From: Planctomycetota bacterium
GTDB lineage: Bacteria; Planctomycetota; Phycisphaerae; UBA1845; UTPLA1
Assembly (NCBI GenBank): GCA_016712275.1
Contig: JADJRI010000005.1
Location: 1 to 64,000, forward strand
DNA length: 64,000 nt
Direction: 5' to 3'
Made by a program: the position numbers and the translations under genes. The notes below the pieces were generated by a model, which saw nothing but the letters and a program-made list of their open reading frames with translations, did not search any database and was not told the origin of the DNA. Numbering within the stretch: the stretch's first letter is position 1; every line of letters starts with the position of its first letter. Of the stretch, positions 52,331 through 62,190 are shown in pieces.

Positions 52331-54145
52331 TCAGCCATCGAATCGGCGCTGTTTGCTGAGTCGTTCCAGTATGGCCAGCGTATAGAAATTCTCAAATTCA
52401 TACCGGCTCATCTTTTCCAACCGCCGAAACACGGCATCGGCACACATGATGGACCCAAGGGCGTCGGAAGATTTGAGCCGATCCCGAAGATGAGCCAGCA
52501 CTTCAGCCGGCGGAACGTAAGGCCGCCGCTTTCCCTTTAACAAAAATCGGAGCGACTCGCGCAATGGCAGGGGCAAATCCAATGCAAAGTGCTTGAGTTT
52601 CATTTTCAGTGGCCGCAGCCGACTTGAAAGTGGCAGGCCGTAGTTGGCTTCCCTGACCGCCGCCCACTCAGGCGAAAGGCATCGCATGAACTCAACGCAA
52701 AGCGCGTCGTTTGCCTTCAAGTGATCCGGAATTCGCATGGACTTTTCGAAAATGGGGAAAAAATAGTGGGGCGTGCTTTGCCAGAGAAAAAACCGTGCCC
52801 GTTCTTCACCGCTATAGACCCAGTTTTGGCCGCGCTCGTAGCCTCTGAAGTGAATCGCCTTTTGCATCACGTCGCGTTCCGGATAGGACAGGAGCAGCGA
52901 ACGCAATTCCTCGACAAGTGTACCAGGCGTCAGGCCCATGATTTCTTCCGCTTCGCCCGGCGGCGTGGCAGCCGGGTTGTAGCCGAAGAAGACCCGGATG
53001 ACATCGTCGATCGTCTTGACATGCGCGCCCAGCCTTAGATCGGGAAAGATGAAGTCGCCGCCATCCCCCTGAAGTACACTTCACCCCGCGTCCCCATTCT
53101 TTCACGATGATCTCGAGGAAGGGGATGACCGCGGCGTTGGCAACCGGGTTGATGCCGTCCGTCGTCTGAACAAGGAATTCGTTTTGCCGGTCGGTCGGCT
53201 TCTCCAGGAGAAACAACCGCCAGTCCATGTTCATCGCCTTGGCGAGCGCTTCCGACGCTACGACATCCGGATTCGCGACCCCATAGGCGTCGTTGAAGGT
53301 GGCGGCGACAAACGGAATGCCCAGTTTTGTGAGCACGCCGGCCACAACGCGAGAGTCCTTTCCGCCACTAAGACTGACGACATTTTTAGTCGTTCCGGCG
53401 CAAGTGCCCCACGTTCGACACTTGTCCATCCACAGGTCCACCAGTTCAGCCGCATAGTTCTTTGTTGATTTTCCCGGGGCGTCTTTTTCGTCCAGATTGG
53501 TAGTATACAACGAGGTCAATGACGTCTTGAGATCGCCGCCCTCTCGCCTACAGGTATAGAGCATGCCGGTCGGCGCGCTTTCAATGTTCTCGAACAGCGT
53601 TCGCCGACCCAGCAGGTGGTTCAGACAGAGCAATTCCGCCCAGCCGATACGATCGAATGCGGGGCGCTTCTTGAGGGTTTGAATGAACTTGCATTCCCGC
53701 GAGATCAGTACCGTGGATTCATCACGATGGTGGTATGTCGTCAGGCGGGCCAGCGGATCTGTGAAGACCGCAAATGACTCCGACTTCTCATCGATGAGGG
53801 CATGACATATTCGCCTTCGAAATCGCGAATCCATGATCCTATTCTGCCGGTCGCGCCCTCCAAGTCGGGCAATAGATCTTCCACAAGCGATCGCATTGCC
53901 GCTTCAATTCTTACGGCAGGATGGTTGTAGATTCGGCCTTCCAGATAGGCGATGCGGCCATTGTGCCGGATGACGGAAACGGGGTATTCATCGTATTTGA
54001 CATGCCCGACAAAAAGACGGGGACCATCAAGCAGTCGGGTAGCGCGGTAATCGGCCGTATGAAGCATGGTCTTCTGAGCTGCTTCAAATCGCGCTGCGCC
54101 ATCCGCTTGAGGCTCGCCAGTAACCCAAAGTGTAAGTCCGGGCAT
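52331..54145 (-). CDS. Asparagine-synthase-like protein lacking the N-terminal Cys (frameshifts near 53810 and 53070)
   Basis: Three frames combine to about 605 residues. The N-terminal domain (GLTLWVTGEP ... GRIAYLEGRIYNHPAVRIEA) has the fold of a class II glutamine amidotransferase but begins Met-Pro, so the catalytic Cys2 is absent and glutamine hydrolysis is not expected. The synthetase domain has KNVVSLSGGKDSRVVAGVLT, the PP-loop SGGKDS that binds ATP, then VANPDVVASEALAKAMNMDW and, after the second shift, a C-terminal region (GLPLSSRLRPLKMKLKHFAL). Such proteins in exopolysaccharide clusters are thought to amidate uronic acids or act on peptide-like substituents. It is 50 bases from the GT4 gene. 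Confidence 0.8.
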
Positions 54146-54195
54146 TGATGTTGTTCCCTCGATGGATTCTTGAGGCGAATCTTATTCATGAGCAG

Positions 54196-55586
54196 TCAGG
54201 CATTTTGACGGACCGCCCTGTTAATCAGCTCCAGAAGTTGACCCGCTTGATAACGCCTCGTGAAACGCGATAGATCGACGGGCGCGTTCATGACGAGGCC
54301 TTCGCGTGCATGTTGCTGACACAACTCCAGCACCTTTCGGGCAATCTCGTCAGGTCGATCCGGCGAAATGATCCAACCCGCATCAAGGTTTCGCACGATC
54401 GACGCAATCGGGCCTTCGGGCACCAGCGCCAGTATCGGACGGCGCGTCGCGATATATTCAAATATCTTCGTGCTCATCGAGTGGGTGTCCATGTCCATCG
54501 CGCCGATTTGCAGCAAAACGCCGGTTTGCACCATTTCATTCAGGGCGGCGTTACGCGAAACCATACCCTCCACCGAAATAAGATCGTCCAAGCCCGCACG
54601 CGATATTTCAACAGCCGCTTCAGGCGGTGTGTAGCCGAAGAACTTGATTCTCAGCTTCTCGGAATCAATTGCCCCGCTTCTTTTAAGGTTCGAACCGCGT
54701 CTATGAGCGGCTGCGGGGTCCTGCTTCCATAGAGCGAGCCGAAGTAGGACATGGTCAGTGGCTCTGGGGGCAATGTCCGCTCCAGGGGGACGGGAAGGCC
54801 GGCGATCTCCTCGTGATCGACGCCGTTAAGTATGGTCACGAATTTTTCGGCAGGTTCGCCGGGGTATCGACCCGCCATGATGTCCCGCCGGGGGTCAGTT
54901 ACGCTGATCGCGAACTTGGCAGCACGGATGGCAGATCGCTCCCAGCGCTCATGCAGCCTGATATTCCTTGGCGACAGTGAACTGTATCCCTCGTTGCCGA
55001 TCCAAGGGTCACGGAAATCGACAATCAATGGCTTTCGAGTGAGGCGATGCAGCCAAAGGCCGATGACATGGGTTGAAAATGGCGGCGCGCTTGCGTAAAT
55101 GCAGTCGCATCGAAGGGCGATGGGAAGGCCCCTCAATATGGCCATCGGGATCCACGGAGAGATGTTGTCCGGTAGATGTCGCATGAATCGGTAAAATCCT
55201 GAGGATCGAAACCGCCCCAGACGACCATACGGCGATTCTTCCCCAGCGGAATTCCTGTTCCTGGTCGCAGCAGATTCCCGACTTTTCTTTCGAGCAAACA
55301 CGGCCGGAACAGATGTCGGGATAATCCAGTTGGTGCGATGAACGCGAACGCTCGATGGAATTTCCCTGGCTAGCGATTCATCGATGTTCTCCACACCGAT
55401 TCTGGGTTTGTAAGCCAGCACATCGACTTTGCAGCCGAATTCCGTCAGGTATTTTGAGAATTTCAGCGATCGCAAAACGCCCACCTGTGACAAGGGTGGG
55501 AAAATCCCCGTCACCATGAGGACACGATGGCAACCCGAGGGATTCAGATTAGGCTCTAGAGTCGGACTTGCGTTTGAGAACGGCAT
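54196..55586 (-). CDS. Glycosyltransferase family 4-like protein (frameshifted near 54640)
   Basis: ATG 55586 gives MPFSNASPTLEP..., with CHRVLMVTGIFPPLSQVGVL then RSLKFSKYL, the N-terminal Rossmann strand of GT4 enzymes acting on nucleotide sugars. PLIVDFRDPWIGNEGYSSLS and KFVTILNGVDHEEIAGLPVP follow, then after the shift the second domain has MSTKIFEYIATRRPILALVP (the E-x7-E donor-binding region). About 464 residues. It starts the leftward cluster of GT4, asparagine-synthase-like, FemAB-like and deacetylase genes, suggesting synthesis and decoration of a surface polysaccharide. Wzx/Wzy and exosortase genes are not in view. Confidence 0.85.
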
Positions 55587-55848
55587 GGTTTCGAAAAAGG
55601 GCTGCGGGTCGGAATTGAACGCGCGACCGAATGGGTTACAAGGAACGCGGAATGGACGTGCGGCGCAGTTTATTCGGAGAACAACCATTTACGCAACGCG
55701 GAAAGCAGGCCGATAACCACTTTTCCTCGTCTTTTAGGCGTTTGCGGTCCGTCGTGACGGTCCGACATCAATCCTGCCGATGGAATGTCCGATGTGTCGA
55801 TGGACGCGCCGGACTTGAACCCGGTCGTTGGCCATGTAGGGAATTATT

Positions 55849-56019
55849 ATGGATGCTTCGGCGTCAAACGAAATTGTGATGATGCTGTGCCCGAGCCTGA
55901 AATGCCGCAAGGTGCTTCGCGTTCCGGCAAATTGCCGTGGGAAGCAGGTACGCTGCAAATTCTGCCAGATGACGTTCGAAGTGCCGATGCCGAAGAAGTT
56001 GGACGAGAAACGGGATTGA
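55849..56019 (+). CDS. 56-aa zinc-ribbon protein
   Basis: ATG 55849 opens a short frame with MMLCPSLKCRKVLRVPANCR and GKQVRCKFCQMTFEVP: cysteines in a CPx3C...CxxC arrangement around residues 14-39. This closely follows the CPxCxxxLRVPxxxxGKxVRCPxCxxxFxV zinc ribbon that begins many planctomycete proteins. The frame is free-standing (stop 56019), in the gap between the GT4 and M42 genes, divergent from the first and convergent with the second. It may be a complete mini-protein or a fragment of a longer zinc-ribbon protein. Confidence 0.6.
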   Translation: MDASASNEIVMMLCPSLKCRKVLRVPANCRGKQVRCKFCQMTFEVPMPKKLDEKRD

Positions 56020-56098
56020 ATTCGTCGATGAGATTCTGCGCTGGCACCAATGATCGGCGTGCGCTGGTTCAATCATTCAATTCAAGTCCTCTTCCCGC

Positions 56099-57280
56099 TC
56101 ATCTGGCGCTTGAAGCCGTTTCCACCAGTCTCGTTCGGTATTTCTTGAGCAGTGCCGAAAGCCTGTCATCCAGCCCCGGATGCGTCCCGTCGAACTTGAG
56201 GGTGGCCGGCGCCTTTGAAAGCGCGACAAACCACTTCACCAGATTGAGAAAATCGCGCGTGTCGATGGACTCCGGCGCGATCTTTTTCTTGTCCATGTCC
56301 ATGTTGTGATAATTCACGAGCGGCAGGCAGATGCCGGTGGCGTCGTAGCCGTGGTGGCAATAGGCGGTGGATTCACAGGTGCCTCCATCCATCAGTTTGC
56401 GCTGATAGGCGAAGGTCTTGTCGCGCTCCTTCAGTTTGTCGGCCACGACATGACAGTAGGCCGTCGCGGCAGGCGTGAAAACCGTTGCCTTGTCGCCGAC
56501 GCGCAGGACCGGGCCGTCGCCCACGCCGACGCCGGTGATGGCCTTGCTGTTTTCAACGGCCACCACGACCGTGTTTCTCGGTACAGTCTTGTCCGCGACG
56601 GCCGCCAGCGCGCCGGCAAACCCGACCTCCTCGGCGCGGGTGAAGAAGGCGAAAGTGGGAACCGGCGATTTCGTTTTGCAAACCTCGTCAAGCATGCAGA
56701 GAATGGCCGCGAGGCCGGCAAGATCGTCACAGGCGCGGGCGTGAAGTCGCGTTCCCTTGATGGTCGCATCGGAAAGCGCCCACATGCCGGGGCTGTTCTT
56801 TGCTACGGGCGATTTCACTTTGGCGATGATGCCATCGGGCGGCCCTTCGGCGCCGAAGGATCGGGCGCTCGCAGCCGCCTGCCGCGCTTCGGCCTTGGTG
56901 GCCTTGTGAAGTTGCACATCGGTGACGACGGCCGGTATCCAACGCCCGCCGGAGAAGAACTGGATTTTTGCATGATGAAAATATTGAGATTGAACCCAGC
57001 CGCGCCACTCTGCGTGGACATGATTCTTGTCGACCATCTTAGTTGCGACGAAACCGGGATGATCCATGTGGGCGGCGAAAAGGACGGGGCGTCCGACAAG
57101 TTTCGACTTCCGTTTGGGCTGATAGCGAACGAGCATGTTGCCGAATCGATCCCGGGATAATCGAAGCGCGGGTCGATCGGCGATGAAATCAGTGATGAAG
57201 CGAATGACGCTTGTCTCGACAAAAGGAGCAGTGGGCAAATTCACGATATTGCGAAGGAGGCTAAGGTACTTTTTGGACAT
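56099..57280 (-). CDS. M42-family metallopeptidase (glutamyl aminopeptidase/TET-like)
   Basis: M42 enzymes are di-zinc aminopeptidases, often forming dodecameric shells. Motifs appear in order: RPVLFAAHMDHPGFVATKMV (first metal His), ATIKGTRLHARACDDLAGLA (bridging Asp, ACDDLAG), TFAFFTRAEEVGFAGALAAV (catalytic Glu pair, EEVGFAGA), VVAVENSKAI and DGGTCESTAYCHHGYDATGI. The usual C-terminal His (GxHSP..) is seen as LVNYHN. 393 residues, intact. Start ATG 57280. Neighbours give no pathway. Confidence 0.85.
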   Translation of the reverse strand: MSKKYLSLLRNIVNLPTAPFVETSVIRFITDFIADRPALRLSRDRFGNMLVRYQPKRKSKLVGRPVLFAAHMDHPGFVATKMVDKNHVHAEWRGWVQSQYFHHAKIQFFSGGRWIPAVVTDVQLHKATKAEARQAAASARSFGAEGPPDGIIAKVKSPVAKNSPGMWALSDATIKGTRLHARACDDLAGLAAILCMLDEVCKTKSPVPTFAFFTRAEEVGFAGALAAVADKTVPRNTVVVAVENSKAITGVGVGDGPVLRVGDKATVFTPAATAYCHVVADKLKERDKTFAYQRKLMDGGTCESTAYCHHGYDATGICLPLVNYHNMDMDKKKIAPESIDTRDFLNLVKWFVALSKAPATLKFDGTHPGLDDRLSALLKKYRTRLVETASSAR

Positions 57281-57472
57281 GGTTCATCCTTATTCTGACA
57301 GAGTCCTTCTGGTAATCTTACAACAGTAAAACCCAAAGTGGTCTCCGGGTCGAGCGCGCACTTGCAAATCTTGACCAAAATCGGCGATTTCGAATCGATG
57401 ACCGACAAGAGCATGTGTAGGCGTGGCATTTGTACTCTTGACGTCAAGAGGCTGATATCGTTTCGCGAATTG

Positions 57473-60430
57473 CTATGCTTTCAAGTCGATTGCGTCCGCG
57501 ACCAGCTCCAGAACATGTCGCGCGGAAGCGCCGGTATGGCATTCGATTTGGTGGCGGCAGCTAAAACCCGTCACGGCCATCGTCGATGCGCCCCGATCTC
57601 GAACCAGCGGAAACAGTCGCTGCTCACCAATGGCCTTCGCAACATCGAAGTGCTCACTCTCATGCCCGAATGAGCCGGCCATGCCGCAGCAGCCGGTGTT
57701 AAGTTCAGAGGCATCATTCGAAATCAGCTTCAAGAGTGCGAGCGTGTCGCCGGTGCCGGTAAGAGCCTTTTGATGACAATGACCATGCAGAAGTATGCGG
57801 TTCGCCCGTGGACGGAGCCGACTTCTCTCAGGCTTATCGCAGTCCGCCGTGCCTTGCAGGGCTTCCAAAATCAGCGAATCGGCCGGCCGCGCGAGCCGCG
57901 CAATGCGACGGGCCTGTTCCGTGCGAACAAGCTGCGGCCATTCATCGACCATCGCGGAATGGCAGCTTGGCTCCGTGGTAACGACGGTCAAGTCATTGCT
58001 TGAAAGGCTCGCGAGAGCAGCGAGGCTCTGCTCCGCCTGCTGCCTCGCAACATCCAGCAAGCCCTTGCTGATGGCCGGTCGGCCGCAGCAGATCGGCGGG
58101 GGAATCAGGACTTCATAACCGAGCGATTCAAGTACACGAACGGCCGCGATGCCGACTTCGGGCGTGAAATGGTTGGTCCACGTGTCGACAAAATAAATCA
58201 CGCGACCCGGATTGTTGAGGTTGCGCTTTGGCAAGCCAAGGTCATGGTTGGCGAACCACTGGCGAAAAGACTGTTTGGCGAAGCGCGGCGGTGCGACGCG
58301 CCGGTCAAGGCCGATGAGTCGATCCAAGAGTGTCCGCATCAGACTGTTCTGAGCGAGGGCATTCGCTAATCGGGGCTGGAGGCTGCCGAATCGCGCGAGA
58401 TTTGAAATGTTTGCGACCAGTCGGCTTCGAAAAGGCGGCCCCTCACGTTGCACTTTCCGCCATAGCCATTCCGCCTTTAATTTCGCCATGTCGACGCCGG
58501 TGGGGCATTCGGTCTTGCAGGCCTTGCAGCTCAGGCACAAATCCATCGCATCATCCAGCGCGGGGTCGTCCAGATCGCGAACGATATCGCGGTTGGACAG
58601 TGCAAGGCGCAGCGCCGCGGCCCGTGCGCGTGTGGTGTGACGTTCGTCGCCGGTGGCCATATATGAAGGACACATGGTTCCGACGAGTTTCTGCCGGCAC
58701 TGACCGACGCCGCTGCACATTTCCGCCATGCCCGCCATGCCGCCGAAGGCGCTGAAATCAAGTGTCGTTTCTATGGCACTTGACCTGTATTGGGGTCCAT
58801 AGCGGAAGTTCTCGAGCATCGGATAGGGATCGACAAGTTTGCCGGGATTGAGAATGTTGTGCGGATCGAAGGCGGTCTTGATCTTTCGAAAGGCCTCCAG
58901 AATTCGCGGGCCGTACATCTTCGCGAGCCACTCCGATCGCAGAATGCCGTCACCATGCTCGCCGGTCATCGTGCCGCCGAATTCGAGAGCGAGCGAACTG
59001 ATCCGATCGGCGATGCGGTGCATTCTGGCAATATCGCCGGCGCTCTTGAGATTTAGAATCGGCTTGACGTGCAGGCAGCCGACGCTGGCATGGGCATAAT
59101 AGCTCGCATCCGGCACGCCCTCGTCGTCCAGCACCTGCATGAATCGGGTGATGTAGTCGCGCAGCTTCGCCGGATCGACGGCCGTATCCTCGACAAAATC
59201 GTACGTCTGCCGATCGCCGGGCCTCGACATTAACAGGCCCAGTCCGCTCTTGCGAATATGCCAGAGATCTTCCTGCTCGCCCAAATTCAACAGCACGGGC
59301 CATGCGTATCCCATGCCCCGCGATTTCAAATCGGCGGCGACGGCCGAAAGTCGCGCTTGCAGTGTCGCCATATTGTCATCGTAGAGTTCGATGATGAGCA
59401 GACCTTTCGGATCGCCCTCGACCACCCAGCGCCGCCGCTGCATGACCGGATTCTGGCGGGCGGCATCGAGTATCAGTTTATCGAGCAGCTCAACGGCCGC
59501 CGGACCGTGCGCGAGCGCGGCCGGCGTTGCCGACAGGGCGTCGAGCAATTCGCGAAAGTGTGCGACGACGATTCCCCTGCACTTGGGCAGAGGCGTCAGA
59601 TTCAGCGTTGCGCCGACAACCACCGCAAGCGTCCCCTCGCTGCCGCAAATCAGCGATTCGATGTTCGGCCGTCCGTCGTCGAGTATGCGCAGACGATCCA
59701 GCGCGTAGCCTCCGTTGCTCCTCATGACTTTCGGAAAGCGGGCCGCAATTTCCGGAGTACAGTCTTGCGCGATGGCTTTTAGGACCGACTCGGCCCCAAG
59801 GCGAATGGAGGAAGACGCTGAAATCGCCCTCTCTTGCGCCACCCGATTCTCCATGCTCCATGTGCCCCATGTCGTGTGTTCGCCATCCGCAAGAACAACC
59901 TCCACCGCCAACACATGGTCCACCGTCCTCCCATACAGCACCGAATGTGCTCCGCAGGAATTGTTGGCAATCATCCCGCCGATCGTGGCACGGCTGCTGG
60001 TGGCGACATCGGGAGCGAAATGCAGGCCTTGGGATTTCAACGCGGCGTTGAGTTCATCGAGTACAACGCCGGGCTCAACACGGGCGGTGCGTGCGACGGG
60101 ATCGACATCGAGAATCCGATTCATGTGCCGCGAGAGATCGAGAATAATGCCACGATTAACCGCGCCACCGGCAAGGCCGGTACCCGCGCCGCGCGCGGTG
60201 ATCGGCACGCGATGCCGCGCACAGGCCCTGATCGCTTCCTGCACGTCGGCAATTGTCTTCGGCATCACCACCGCATCCGGAACAATCTCATAGATGCTGG
60301 CATCGGAGGAATAAATGGCACGCGAAAGTTGATCGGCCCGAATGTCGCCCGAAATCGCCGCACGAATTTCCTCGATGGCGGCTTTGACAGCCGATGCGGG
60401 CTCTTGCGTGACGGGCTGGCCGCGAGACAT
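57473..60430 (-). CDS. FAD-binding / Fe-S oxidoreductase (GlcD-GlcF-like fusion)
   Basis: This is a fusion of a GlcD/D-lactate-dehydrogenase-like flavin domain and a GlcF-like iron-sulfur subunit. The PP-loop FAD region (VPITARGAGTGLAGGAVNRG, RATIGGMIANNSCGAHSVLY) and the C-terminal substrate cap (GTMTGEHGDGILRSEWLAKM) are in the first half. The second half has DLCLSCKACKTECPTGVDMA (4Fe-4S cluster) and two cysteine-rich repeats (PICCGRPAISKGLLDVARQQ, GHCHQKALTGTGDTLALLKL). I chose ATG 60430 because AGGAAGGAG precedes it; longer in-frame starts exist up to 60505. About 985 residues, uninterrupted. Likely substrate is a 2-hydroxyacid such as D-lactate or glycolate, with electrons passed to a quinone (inference). 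Confidence 0.9.
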   Translation of the reverse strand: MSRGQPVTQEPASAVKAAIEEIRAAISGDIRADQLSRAIYSSDASIYEIVPDAVVMPKTIADVQEAIRACARHRVPITARGAGTGLAGGAVNRGIILDLSRHMNRILDVDPVARTARVEPGVVLDELNAALKSQGLHFAPDVATSSRATIGGMIANNSCGAHSVLYGRTVDHVLAVEVVLADGEHTTWGTWSMENRVAQERAISASSSIRLGAESVLKAIAQDCTPEIAARFPKVMRSNGGYALDRLRILDDGRPNIESLICGSEGTLAVVVGATLNLTPLPKCRGIVVAHFRELLDALSATPAALAHGPAAVELLDKLILDAARQNPVMQRRRWVVEGDPKGLLIIELYDDNMATLQARLSAVAADLKSRGMGYAWPVLLNLGEQEDLWHIRKSGLGLLMSRPGDRQTYDFVEDTAVDPAKLRDYITRFMQVLDDEGVPDASYYAHASVGCLHVKPILNLKSAGDIARMHRIADRISSLALEFGGTMTGEHGDGILRSEWLAKMYGPRILEAFRKIKTAFDPHNILNPGKLVDPYPMLENFRYGPQYRSSAIETTLDFSAFGGMAGMAEMCSGVGQCRQKLVGTMCPSYMATGDERHTTRARAAALRLALSNRDIVRDLDDPALDDAMDLCLSCKACKTECPTGVDMAKLKAEWLWRKVQREGPPFRSRLVANISNLARFGSLQPRLANALAQNSLMRTLLDRLIGLDRRVAPPRFAKQSFRQWFANHDLGLPKRNLNNPGRVIYFVDTWTNHFTPEVGIAAVRVLESLGYEVLIPPPICCGRPAISKGLLDVARQQAEQSLAALASLSSNDLTVVTTEPSCHSAMVDEWPQLVRTEQARRIARLARPADSLILEALQGTADCDKPERSRLRPRANRILLHGHCHQKALTGTGDTLALLKLISNDASELNTGCCGMAGSFGHESEHFDVAKAIGEQRLFPLVRDRGASTMAVTGFSCRHQIECHTGASARHVLELVADAIDLKA

Positions 60431-60644
60431 GTTTGGGCGTCGGCTCCTTCCTGGGCCCGCTTGCCTTGCGGACGGTCTTGGGGAAGATGGTTGCATGATC
60501 CGCAATGGTTTGCGAATCAGCTTGTCGCATTGTGAACGCGGGGTTCAATACGGTCCAGTCGGGGCGCCGCCTTCGATGATCAGGGGATGGCCTCGCTGAA
60601 ATCGGCCACGGCTCGCGTGCCGATTCGCCAAATTGACAGAATCA

Positions 60645-62033
60645 ATGCCAGCACAAATTGCAAAACCCGCTCCGCCATTCGAGTCACAGAACGTTCAAGT
60701 TCTAAACGCGGCCGATCGACTCATGCTCGTCGCCCACGAAGGAATGCGACGCCTGGGCCATCCGGGCTTTCAATGCCAGACCCATGTCTGGATGGACGGC
60801 CGGCTGGATGTGGCTGCATTTCGCAACGCGCTCTCTGCTGCGCGCGAACTACCCAGTCATCGTGTCGCGGCTGGCGCGCGACGAAAGCGCGTGCCCTTTT
60901 GGCAATTTGAGGCCGGTCGCGAAGTGGACTTTGCAGAGCACACGCTCGCGGACGATTCACGGGAAGCGGTTTGGCGGTTTGCCGAGCAAATCTTCGAAAA
61001 GCCGCTGAATCTCGATGAGCGCGACCCCATCGGTTTTCACCTGCTGCATCTGCCGGAGGGTCGCGATGTCCTTCTCGTACGCTTCAGTCACGTCTTGATG
61101 GATGGCAAGGGACCGGAATTCACGCTGAGCGAAATCAACCGCCTGTTCACAAATTGCGAATCGGGAGGTCCGGATTCCACGCGCGCGTCAAATGACCAAA
61201 CAATGCCTCAGGCTGTGTCGACATGCGCTGACGAATTGGCAGCTCATCTGAAGCGAATCGGTTTTCGCAAGCGAGTCACCTCTGCCATGCAGGTCGTCCG
61301 AAGCCAGATCAAAATGCCGATACGGTCGGCCGTCCTGGCCCGCGGTGATATCACGCAGTGGGCCCATGGCCCGTTTCGCATACAGGTTCGAGAGATGGAC
61401 GAGGACAGAACCAAGAGGGCCATCGATCGGGTGCGCAGGCTCTGCGGATTCGCCAATTTGTCACCGGCCGTTCTCGCCAGCACGTTTCGAGCGCTGCGCG
61501 AGTTCACCGACAAACCAATTGGCCCGCGCACCGGCTTCAAGACCGATGTCCCCCTCAATCTTCGCCCGCCAGGCAAGATTCAGCCTGTTTTCCGCAACTA
61601 CATGTCATTCATCCAGATGAGCGCCCGTCCCCATGAGTTGGCTGATCGCGATGCGCTGACAAAGAAGCTGAATGCCTACATGCGCGAGCAGATTCGCCGA
61701 GGCGTGGATATCGGCACCATGCAGATGATGTCGCTCATGGCCCCGCGCGAAAAACTGCTCGCCCGGCATCTGCTCGATCGCATGCGCAGCGACCCGATTT
61801 CACTCGGATTCGGCTTCCTGGGTCCTGTGCTGCCGGGCTTGGAGACCTTTTGCGGCCGGCATGTAGACTGGCTTTATTCGATGAACGCGTCGATTTCGCC
61901 GCCGGGCATGGTAATGCAGGTGAACCAGTTTCGCGGGCGAATGAACCTGGTGATGACCTACATCGGCGACAAAGTGCCGGACGAACTGGCGAATCAGTTC
62001 GCCGAGTTTATCATGGATGATCTGACAGCATGA
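60645..62033 (+). CDS. Condensation/acyltransferase-superfamily protein (HxxxDG)
   Basis: The 462-residue protein has the superfamily active site VLLVRFSHVLMDGKGPEFTL (HxxxDG). It opens with a domain typical of chloramphenicol-acetyltransferase-like/wax-ester-synthase-like folds (HPGFQCQTHVWMDGRLDVAA) and closes with FKTDVPLNLRPPGKIQPVFR and a C-terminal SPPGMVMQVNQFRGRMNLVM. The arrangement fits free-standing condensation-type acyltransferases (WS/DGAT or PapA-like) rather than an NRPS module; no carrier-protein genes are nearby. Its position ahead of an acyl-CoA dehydrogenase hints at lipid chemistry. ATG 60645 is chosen over an upstream TTG at 60633. Confidence 0.75.
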   Translation: MPAQIAKPAPPFESQNVQVLNAADRLMLVAHEGMRRLGHPGFQCQTHVWMDGRLDVAAFRNALSAARELPSHRVAAGARRKRVPFWQFEAGREVDFAEHTLADDSREAVWRFAEQIFEKPLNLDERDPIGFHLLHLPEGRDVLLVRFSHVLMDGKGPEFTLSEINRLFTNCESGGPDSTRASNDQTMPQAVSTCADELAAHLKRIGFRKRVTSAMQVVRSQIKMPIRSAVLARGDITQWAHGPFRIQVREMDEDRTKRAIDRVRRLCGFANLSPAVLASTFRALREFTDKPIGPRTGFKTDVPLNLRPPGKIQPVFRNYMSFIQMSARPHELADRDALTKKLNAYMREQIRRGVDIGTMQMMSLMAPREKLLARHLLDRMRSDPISLGFGFLGPVLPGLETFCGRHVDWLYSMNASISPPGMVMQVNQFRGRMNLVMTYIGDKVPDELANQFAEFIMDDLTA

Positions 62034-62044
62034 GTGGGTGAACT

Positions 62045-62161
62045 CGTTTAGCCCAGTCCCGAAAGGACCGGGTGACGTAGCGTTGACGCTGAAATCTGAG
62101 CTTTCCTACATAAGCGGCGCTTGCTCGCCTTCTCCCTACTCCTTCGGAGTTGGGCTAAACG
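62045..62161. repeat. Covarying hairpin repeats, copies 3 and 4 in inverted orientation (BIME-like pair)
   Basis: Copy 3 (62134-62161, plus) reads CCCT, stem ACTCC-TTC-GGAGT, TGGGCTAAACG. Copy 4 (62045-62072, minus) reads CCCG, stem GTCCT-TTC-GGGAC, TGGGCTAAACG. They lie between two plus-strand genes, just before the acyl-CoA dehydrogenase start. Confidence 0.7.
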
Positions 62162-62190
62162 CGGCCTGCGACTTTCTCGATTGGTGTGAC

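Noticed and set aside
56306..57160. Plus-strand frame opposite the M42 peptidase
   Set aside because: Antisense of a complete metallopeptidase; glycine/arginine-rich translation without family features.
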